Assembly (NCBI GenBank): GCA_002347405.1
Contig: DDXB01000004.1
Location: forward strand, 1-13,831
Origin: Rhodocyclaceae bacterium UBA2271
GTDB taxonomy: Bacteria; Pseudomonadota; Gammaproteobacteria; Burkholderiales; Rhodocyclaceae
Length of the DNA stretch: 13,831 bases
Reading direction: 5' to 3'
Part shown: piece by piece, positions 7,824 to 12,993 of the stretch
Numbering within the stretch: position 1 is the stretch's first letter
Layout: every line of letters begins with the position of its first letter
Position numbers and translations under genes: made by a program
Notes under the pieces: generated by a model
Told to the model about the DNA's origin: nothing
Database searches by the model: none
What the model saw: only the letters and a program-made list of their open reading frames with translations

Positions 7824-7952
7824 CCCCCTCTCGGGGGATTCTCATCAGCTCGCTGCGCTCAGTTATCACGGGGAGCGTCTTTGGTCGTTTCGGCGCGGTT
7901 TGCGCCTGGCGGCGCGGGCCGCTTTTGCTTGGGGCGGCCCAGCGCAAAAGCT
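7824..7952 (+). repeat. Intergenic repeat R1 between the oxidoreductase gene and rnfC
   Basis: It opens with a hairpin CCCCC-TCTC-GGGGG (7824-7837), has GCTCGCTGCGCTC at 7848-7860, and ends with a 56-base core (7897-7952) that matches R2 (11991-12046) at 47 of 56 positions by hand alignment. Spacing of all blocks is the same as in R2 apart from one base. The core ends in a perfect 8-bp stem, GCTTTTGC (7921-7928) with GCAAAAGC (7944-7951). An alternative, mutually exclusive stem GGGCCGC (7916-7922) with GCGGCCC (7934-7940) is also possible here. No open frame explains the region. It separates two genes that are otherwise expected to be co-transcribed and lies just before an rnfC start that lacks a clear ribosome site. 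Confidence 0.75.
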
Positions 7953-7973
7953 GCAATGCGATAAGCACCGGCA

Positions 7974-9338
7974 ATGAAGCTGCTCTCCTACTTTCGGGGT
8001 GAAGCTTTCCAGCGCGGCGTGCATCCGCCGTCCTGCAAGCTGACGGCGAGTACGCGGATTCGCCGCCTGCCGTTCGCGCCGAAAGTGACGGTGCCGTTGT
8101 CGCAGCATATCGGCAAGGTGCCGCGTCCCATCGTCAAGGTCGGGCAGGAAGTGGTGCGCGGCGAGCCGATCGCCAGGAGCGACGAATGGTTGTCGGTGCC
8201 GCACCATGCCCCGGTAACCGGCGTGGTCGAATTCATCGGCCTGCGCCCCGGTGTGCGCGGGCCCTGGGTCGAGTCGATTGTCATTCGCGCCCATCCGGGC
8301 GCGTCGCAAGAGGACCAGTGGGGTCGGCCGCGCGACCTGGCCGACGCCACGGGCGGCGACATCCTGCAGGCGATCTGGGACAGCGGCATGGTCGGCCTGG
8401 GCGGCGCGGCCTTTCCGACCCATGCCAAGCTGACGGTGCCGAAGCAGGCGAAGGTGCATACGCTGGTGGTGAATGGCTGCGAGTGCGAGCCCTATCTGAC
8501 CTGCGACCATCGCGTCATGGTGGAACAGGCCGATGCGCTGGTTGCCGGCATTCGCTATGCGATGCGGGCGACCGGCGCGGTGCGCAGCATCGTCGGCATC
8601 GAGGACAATAAACCGGATGCCGCCGTGGCGATTCGTGAAGCCATTGCGCGTTGCGGCAGGATTCCGGAGGGGGAAGTCTACGCCGAACTGGTGCCGACCA
8701 AGTATCCGCAAGGCTCGGAGAAAATGCTGGTCATGGCGCTGTTCGGCGTGGAAATTCCGGCCGGCGATTTGCCGGTGTCATTGGGGATGGTGGTGAACAA
8801 CGTCGGCACGCTGGCGGCGCTGGGCAAGTTGCTGCCGGCCGGGCGCGGGCTGACCGAGCGGGTCGTCACCATTACCGGCCCCGGTGTCGCCAAGCCGGGC
8901 GACTACATCGTGCCGCTCGGCACGCCCTTGCGTTTTGTGCTCGATTACGCCGGTGCGCCAGGGGCGGAATCCCGGCAGGTGATCCTCGGCGGGCCGATGA
9001 TGGGCCAGGCGGCCGCCTCGCTCGATGTGCCGATCACCAAGGGCATGTCCGGGGTGCTGGTGATGCAGGGCGACGAACTGGCCTGGCGCGAGCACCAGAA
9101 AACCTACCCGTGCATCAAGTGCGCCGAGTGCGTCGAATCCTGCCCGATGGGCCTCAACCCCTCGCAACTCGGCATGCTGGCCGCGAAACGCGAATATGAC
9201 CTGATGGGCAGCGACTATCATCTCGGCGAATGTTTCGAGTGCGGCTGTTGCTCGTATGTGTGCCCGTCCAACATTCCGCTGGTGCAGCAGTTCCGCATCG
9301 CCAAGCAGATTTTGCGCGAGAAGGCGATTTCAAAATGA
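7974..9338 (+). CDS. rnfC: RnfC, NADH/FMN-binding subunit of the Rnf complex
   Basis: A 454-residue peripheral subunit where electrons reach NAD+. The N-terminus has the family's GVHPP motif (near residue 15). The nucleotide/FMN-binding region has GLGGAAFPTH (from 141) and GCECEP (168-173). Near the C-terminus are two ferredoxin motifs, C380-x2-C383-x2-C386-x3-C390-P and C420-x2-C423-x2-C426-x3-C430-P. It lacks the long Ala/Lys-rich tail of enterobacterial RnfC (about 740 residues) and has the compact length seen in clostridia. ATG 7974 gives a normal distance to GVHPP, but no Shine-Dalgarno sequence precedes it; repeat R1 ends 21 bases upstream. The 169-base gap after the oxidoreductase gene is the first break in the operon. 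Confidence 0.95.
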   Translation: MKLLSYFRGEAFQRGVHPPSCKLTASTRIRRLPFAPKVTVPLSQHIGKVPRPIVKVGQEVVRGEPIARSDEWLSVPHHAPVTGVVEFIGLRPGVRGPWVESIVIRAHPGASQEDQWGRPRDLADATGGDILQAIWDSGMVGLGGAAFPTHAKLTVPKQAKVHTLVVNGCECEPYLTCDHRVMVEQADALVAGIRYAMRATGAVRSIVGIEDNKPDAAVAIREAIARCGRIPEGEVYAELVPTKYPQGSEKMLVMALFGVEIPAGDLPVSLGMVVNNVGTLAALGKLLPAGRGLTERVVTITGPGVAKPGDYIVPLGTPLRFVLDYAGAPGAESRQVILGGPMMGQAAASLDVPITKGMSGVLVMQGDELAWREHQKTYPCIKCAECVESCPMGLNPSQLGMLAAKREYDLMGSDYHLGECFECGCCSYVCPSNIPLVQQFRIAKQILREKAISK

Positions 9339-9386
9339 GCGCCACCCGCAGAGCCGCCTCAAGGAGGGCGCAGCCAGATAACCGGA

Positions 9387-9435
9387 GTCCGCGCCAGCGG
9401 ACGAACCACCGTCACCCCCTTTCAGGGGAAGGGGG
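9387..9435 (+). promoter_or_regulatory. Double-hairpin element in the rnfC-rnfD gap
   Basis: The 115-base gap holds a perfect stem GTCCGC (9387-9392) / GCGGAC (9397-9402) with loop GCCA, followed by CCCCT (9416-9420) / AGGGG (9424-9428) with loop TTC, then a long G-run. The G-rich right end (GGGGGGAAGG, to 9446) also supplies the only plausible ribosome site for rnfD at 9454. It could act as a processing or partial termination signal, but there is no U-tract. Confidence 0.45.
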
Positions 9436-9453
9436 ATGGGGGGAAGGCCCATT

Positions 9454-10614
9454 ATGACGATCGAAATACGTTCCGCCCCGCACATCAAGGGCACGCGCAG
9501 CGTCGAACAGATCATGCGCCATGTCGTCTGGTCGCTCATGCCGATCTGCGCCTTCTTTGTCTTTCAGTACGGACTGTCGGCGCTGCTCTCGTTGCTCGTG
9601 GTCACCGTCAGCTGCCTGCTCACCGAGCGCTTTTTCGTCCGCCAGGGCGGCCAGTCGGGCGACATCGGCGACTTCTCCGCCATCATCACCGGGCTCTTGC
9701 TGGCGCTCTCCCTGCCACCCGGCTTCCCGCTGTGGATGGGCGCGGTGGCGGGCATCGTCGCCATTGCACTCGGCAAGGCGCTGTTCGGCGGCATCGGTTT
9801 CAACGTCTTCAATCCGGCGCTGATCGGCCGCGCCTTTGTGCAGGCGGCGTTCCCGCAGGCGATCGCCAGCTATACGCCGTCTTTCATGCCGGGCCGGTTT
9901 TACGAGTTCATTCCCTCGTCGATGACCATTCCGCTGATGCAGCCGGTCAGTGTCGTGGCATGGCTGCAGGACCGGCAGTTCGATGCGCTGGCCGGCGCGA
10001 CGCCGCTGGCGAAGTGGAAATTCGAGGGGGTGCTCGCCAATGCCGACGAACTGCTGACCTCGCTGTCCGGCCACATGGCGGTGGGGCCGTCGCCCGTGCT
10101 GATCCTGGTCTGCGGCGCCTATCTGGCCTTCCGCCGCTTCCTCGACTGGCGCATTCCGGCGGCGATCCTCGGCAGCGCCGGCCTGACCGCGTGGATGCTG
10201 TTCGCGCTCAACGACGTGCGCTTTCCCAACCCCTTCTTCATGCTGTTCTCCGGCGGCCTGATCCTCGGCGCGGTGTATATGGCGACCGACATGGCGACCT
10301 CGCCGGTGACGCCCAAGGGCATGTGGGTGTATGGCGCGCTGATCGGCCTCCTGACCGTGATCATCCGTTATTACAGCGGCCTGCCGGAAGGCGTCATGTA
10401 TGCCATCCTGATTGCCAATGCCGCCACGCCGCTGATTGAAAAAATCACCCAGCCGACGCCGTTCGGCAAGGGGGTTCTGAGCAACTTCGGCCGCCAGAAG
10501 AAAGGCGCGTCCTACCCCCTGCATTCCGGTTACATCTCGCGTGAAGACGCCGGCGCCGTAACGCCGAAGAAGCGCTTCCTGTTCAACAAACCCAAGCAGC
10601 CGCCCAAAGAATGA
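9454..10614 (+). CDS. rnfD: RnfD, membrane subunit with covalent FMN site
   Basis: A 386-residue polytopic membrane protein homologous to NqrB. It begins MTIEIRSAPHIKG, the usual RnfD start, so I prefer ATG 9454 over an in-frame ATG at 9436 that lies in the G-rich repeat. The flavinylation site is D-A-L-A-G-A-T with T183 as the FMN-bearing Thr; the consensus D-x-x-[S/T]-G-A-T has Ser or Thr where this protein has Ala180. Other conserved blocks are NVFNPALIGRAF, PNPFFMLFSGGLILGAVYMA (before TDMATSP) and the last helices. The C-terminus carries about 40 extra hydrophilic, Lys-rich residues. Its stop overlaps the rnfG start (ATGA), indicating translational coupling. An ApbE flavin transferase is required in trans and is not in the window. 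Confidence 0.94.
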   Translation: MTIEIRSAPHIKGTRSVEQIMRHVVWSLMPICAFFVFQYGLSALLSLLVVTVSCLLTERFFVRQGGQSGDIGDFSAIITGLLLALSLPPGFPLWMGAVAGIVAIALGKALFGGIGFNVFNPALIGRAFVQAAFPQAIASYTPSFMPGRFYEFIPSSMTIPLMQPVSVVAWLQDRQFDALAGATPLAKWKFEGVLANADELLTSLSGHMAVGPSPVLILVCGAYLAFRRFLDWRIPAAILGSAGLTAWMLFALNDVRFPNPFFMLFSGGLILGAVYMATDMATSPVTPKGMWVYGALIGLLTVIIRYYSGLPEGVMYAILIANAATPLIEKITQPTPFGKGVLSNFGRQKKGASYPLHSGYISREDAGAVTPKKRFLFNKPKQPPKE

Positions 10615-11300
10615 CCAGCGCCGTAATCCCTCCGCAAACGACGTCCGCAGTGGCGATGATTCGCACGCTCGGGCTGATTGCCGCCCTCTGCGGTTTCATC
10701 ATTGTTTCGGCCTATCAGGGCACTTACGACGCGGTGCGGGAGAACAAGCGCATTGCCGTCGAACGGGCGGTGTTCAAGGTGATCCCGACCGCCCGGTCGA
10801 TTGTCGAATATGTTGCTTCGCCTGCCGGTGAAATTGTAAAAGTCGGCGCTGGCGGGACGGCGGCAGTGAGTGGTGCGGTGAAGTTTTACGCGGGTTACGA
10901 TAAGGACAACAAGCTGGCCGGCATTGCCGTCGAGGGCGTCGCCAAGGGCTATTCCGACAACGTGCGCATCCTGTTCGCCTACGATCCGGCGGCGCAAACG
11001 GTTTCCGGTTTCGGTGTGGTGACCTCGCGCGAAACGCCGGGTATCGGCGACAAGATTCTGGTGGACAAAAACTTCCTGGCGAACTTCCCGCTCGAGGCAA
11101 AGCTGACCGCGGACCTGAAAAAACTTGCCAACGCCATTGTCACCGTCAAGCACGGCAGCAAAACCAACCCGTGGGAAATCGATGCCATTACCGGCGCGAC
11201 GATTACCTCGCGCGCCGTCGGCCGCGCGATCAACGATGCGGCGCAGTTGCTGCTGCCGCGCATTGTTCCGCATCTCTCCGCGCTTAAGGAAAAGCCATGA
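10611..11300 (+). CDS. rnfG: RnfG, periplasm-facing covalent-FMN subunit
   Basis: A 229-residue protein homologous to NqrC with one N-terminal membrane helix (about 17-36) and an FMN-binding domain. The flavinylation motif is D191-A-I-T-G-A-T197 followed by ITSRAV, with T197 the FMN carrier; it matches the ApbE consensus fully, unlike the RnfD site. Also typical is the segment VTSRETPGIGDKI. Residues 76-88 (VKVGAGGTAAVSG) are encoded by a copy of the dispersed repeat and fall in a loop before KFYAGYD. The start overlaps the rnfD stop and its own stop overlaps the rnfE start, both as ATGA. Confidence 0.94.
   Translation: MTSAVIPPQTTSAVAMIRTLGLIAALCGFIIVSAYQGTYDAVRENKRIAVERAVFKVIPTARSIVEYVASPAGEIVKVGAGGTAAVSGAVKFYAGYDKDNKLAGIAVEGVAKGYSDNVRILFAYDPAAQTVSGFGVVTSRETPGIGDKILVDKNFLANFPLEAKLTADLKKLANAIVTVKHGSKTNPWEIDAITGATITSRAVGRAINDAAQLLLPRIVPHLSALKEKP
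10838..10866 (+). repeat. Dispersed repeat core inside rnfG, copy 4
   Basis: AAAAGTCGGCGCTGGCGG plus GACGGCGG follows the whole right half of the non-coding copies at 270-295 and 390-414, so it is the more complete of the two coding copies. It is read as (V)KVGAGGTAA, in the same frame as the copy in the oxidoreductase gene. It lies in a Gly/Ala-rich loop of RnfG, where an insertion would be tolerated. Confidence 0.6.
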
Positions 11301-11941
11301 ACGCCTCGACGACCGAACGCTGGGATGAATTCATGGAAGGCATCTGGCGCCAAAACCCGCTGTTCGTCATGGTGCTGGGCCTGTGTCCCGCGCTGGCGGT
11401 CACGGTGTCGGCGGTCAATGCCTTGTCGATGGGCCTGGCCACGACGTTTGTGCTGACCTGCTCCTGCGTGCTGGTGTCCTTGCTGCGCAAGCTGATTCCC
11501 AAGGAAGTGCGCATCGCCACCTACATCGTCATCATCGCCACTTTCGTCACCGTGGTCGATTACCTGATTCAGGCGATCAGCCTCGCGCTCTACGATGCGC
11601 TGGGCGCCTTCATCCAGTTGATCGTCGTGAACTGCATCATCCTCGGCCGCGCCGAGGCGCATGCCTCGAAGAATCCCCTGTTGCCGACGCTGATTAATGC
11701 TCTTGGCATGAGTGCCGGCTTCACCCTCGGCCTGTTCGCCCTCGGCGCCGTGCGCGAGATTCTCGGTGCCGGCACCTTCTTCGGCATTGCCCTGTTCGGG
11801 GCGGACTTCCAGCCCTGGGTGGTGATGGTGCTGCCGCCCGGCGGCTTCTTCGTGCTCGGTGCCTGGCTCCTGATCTTCGCCGCCATTGCACGACGCAAGA
11901 ACGCCCGACCCCTTTCGTCCCCCGCGCAGGGGGTTCGATAA
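11297..11941 (+). CDS. rnfE: RnfE, membrane subunit (NqrD-like)
   Basis: A 214-residue protein with about six membrane helices, paralogous to RnfA. Conserved features are NPLFVMVLGLCPALAVT with C30 and VNCIILGRAEA with C113. In Rnf and Na+-NQR these two Cys, together with their partners in RnfA/NqrE, hold a [2Fe-2S] cluster in the middle of the membrane. AAGGA (11286-11290) lies 6 bases before ATG 11297, which overlaps the rnfG stop. The last residues (RPLSSPAQGVR) and the stop are encoded by the C/G-rich start of repeat R2, so the natural C-terminus was probably altered by that element. Confidence 0.94.
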   Translation: MNASTTERWDEFMEGIWRQNPLFVMVLGLCPALAVTVSAVNALSMGLATTFVLTCSCVLVSLLRKLIPKEVRIATYIVIIATFVTVVDYLIQAISLALYDALGAFIQLIVVNCIILGRAEAHASKNPLLPTLINALGMSAGFTLGLFALGAVREILGAGTFFGIALFGADFQPWVVMVLPPGGFFVLGAWLLIFAAIARRKNARPLSSPAQGVR

Positions 11942-12046
11942 TGCTCGCTACGCTCGACTGTCTTGGGGTGCATTCGGCAACCTGCCATGCGGCTTGCGCC
12001 TGGCAGCGCGTGGCGCATTTGCTCGGGGCGGCCCTGCGTAAATGCT
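11919..12046 (+). repeat. Intergenic repeat R2 overlapping the rnfE end, before rnfA
   Basis: Second copy of R1: hairpin CCCCC-GCGCA-GGGGG (11919-11933), block GCTCGCTACGCTC (11943-11955), and the 56-base core 11991-12046. The end stem is GCATTTGC (12015-12022) with GTAAATGC (12038-12045). Compared with R1 the third pair has changed from T-A to A-T on both sides and another pair became G-T, so pairing is kept while sequence differs. The first 23 bases are part of the rnfE reading frame. Confidence 0.75.
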
Positions 12047-12069
12047 ATGTAATTAAATGCTACGTAATT
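12040..12069 (+). repeat. 15-base tandem duplication upstream of rnfA
   Basis: AAATGCTATGTAATT (12040-12054) is followed directly by AAATGCTACGTAATT (12055-12069), one mismatch apart. The first unit starts inside the right stem of R2, so the duplication arose at the repeat edge. It is AT-rich in an otherwise GC-rich operon and ends 22 bases before the rnfA start. Confidence 0.8.
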
Positions 12070-12091
12070 TCATGTCGGGAGATGAGCAGCC

Positions 12092-12670
12092 ATGCATGAA
12101 TCCGCCGCCCAGATCTTCATCAATGCCTTCCTCGCCAACAACTTCGTGCTGGCGATGTTCCTCGGCCTGTGCCCCTTCATCGGCGTCTCGGGCAAGCTCG
12201 AAACCGCCGTGCCGATGGGCGTTGCGTCCACTTTCGTGATGCTGGTCGCCTCGCTGTGCGCCTTTGGCATCAACATCCTGCTTGCTCACCTCGGCCTCGA
12301 ATTCCTGCGGCTGATCGCCTACATCGTCATCATCGCCTCGACGGTGCAACTCGTCGAGATGGTGCTGAAGAAATACAGCCCGGGCCTGTTTCGCGCGCTG
12401 GGCATCTATCTGCCGCTGATCACCACCAACTGCGCGGTGCTCGGCGTCGCGCTGTTCCAGACGGCGCGCGAATATGATTTTGTCCAGTCGATCACCTTCG
12501 CCGTCGGTGCCGGTGCCGGCTTCACCCTGGCGCTGGTGCTGATGGCCAGCGTGCGCGAACGGCTGACGCTGTCCGACGTGCCCGCCGTGGCGCAGGGCAC
12601 CGCCCTGTCGCTGATGCTGGCCGGCATTCTGTCGCTGGCGTTCATGGGCTTTGCCGGCCTGGGCGGCTGA
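12092..12670 (+). CDS. rnfA: RnfA, membrane subunit (NqrE-like)
   Basis: A 192-residue protein with about six membrane helices, the usual length of RnfA. Key blocks are NNFVLAMFLGLCPFIGVSGK with C27 and LITTNCAVLGVALF with C114, the two Cys that, with those of RnfE, bind the intramembrane [2Fe-2S] cluster. GGGAGATGAG about 7-16 bases upstream is a reasonable ribosome site for ATG 12092. The gap to rnfE is 150 bases, filled by repeat R2 and the 15-base tandem duplication. The position after rnfE follows the clostridial order (C-D-G-E-A) rather than the enterobacterial A-first order. Confidence 0.95.
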   Translation: MHESAAQIFINAFLANNFVLAMFLGLCPFIGVSGKLETAVPMGVASTFVMLVASLCAFGINILLAHLGLEFLRLIAYIVIIASTVQLVEMVLKKYSPGLFRALGIYLPLITTNCAVLGVALFQTAREYDFVQSITFAVGAGAGFTLALVLMASVRERLTLSDVPAVAQGTALSLMLAGILSLAFMGFAGLGG

Positions 12671-12676
12671 GCGGCC

Positions 12677-12865
12677 GTGGCGCTTTACCTGACCACTATC
12701 GGCCTGATTTTTGCCCTCCTGCTGGCTGGCATCGTTGTCGATCGCCTGTATCGGGCGTTTGCCGCGCGCAATCCTCAACTGGGGCCGTTCCGCAAGAGTG
12801 GCGAAGGCTGCGGGTGTTGTGCGGGCAAGGCCGGTTGCAGCGACGCTACTTCCTGTGAGCGTTAG
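12677..12865 (+). CDS. Small Cys-rich single-span membrane protein, possible Rnf assembly factor
   Basis: A 62-residue protein starting with GTG 12677, only 6 bases after the rnfA stop. Residues 5-22 form one hydrophobic helix (LTTIGLIFALLLAGIVVD), followed by a basic stretch (RLYRAFAAR) and a Cys cluster: C45, C47, C48, C54 and C60 within the last 18 residues. By the positive-inside rule the Cys tail is probably cytoplasmic. The layout resembles FeoB-associated Cys-rich membrane proteins, and functionally NqrM, the small Cys protein needed to build the membrane Fe-S cluster of Na+-NQR (NqrD/NqrE, homologues of RnfE/RnfA). No homology to NqrM is claimed; the link rests on architecture and on being the last gene of the operon. 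Confidence 0.78.
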   Translation: MALYLTTIGLIFALLLAGIVVDRLYRAFAARNPQLGPFRKSGEGCGCCAGKAGCSDATSCER

Positions 12866-12884
12866 TGCAGGGTCGACTGGCTAG

Positions 12885-12901
12885 CCGGGTGCCAGCACCG
12901 G
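12885..12901 (+). terminator. Weak hairpin after the rnf cluster
   Basis: CCGGGTG and CACCGG pair around loop CCAG with one bulged G, 19 bases after the stop of the small Cys-rich gene. There is no following T-run, so it is at best a weak or Rho-assisted end. Confidence 0.25.
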
Positions 12902-12922
12902 ACTTCAGTAGTAACTATCAGA

Positions 12923-12953
12923 TTGACCTGCAGCCAGAAATATCGTTCACAAT
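12923..12953 (+). promoter_or_regulatory. Possible promoter of the receiver-domain gene
   Basis: TTGACC at 12923-12928 is a good -35 element. The best -10 is CACAAT at 12948-12953, with a long 19-base spacer; TTCACA at 12946-12951 with 17 bases is poorer. It would start transcription about 35 bases before ATG 12994. Confidence 0.3.
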
Positions 12954-12993
12954 CCTCTCCACGATCCATTGCTTGTAGTTACCAGACCAAGCC

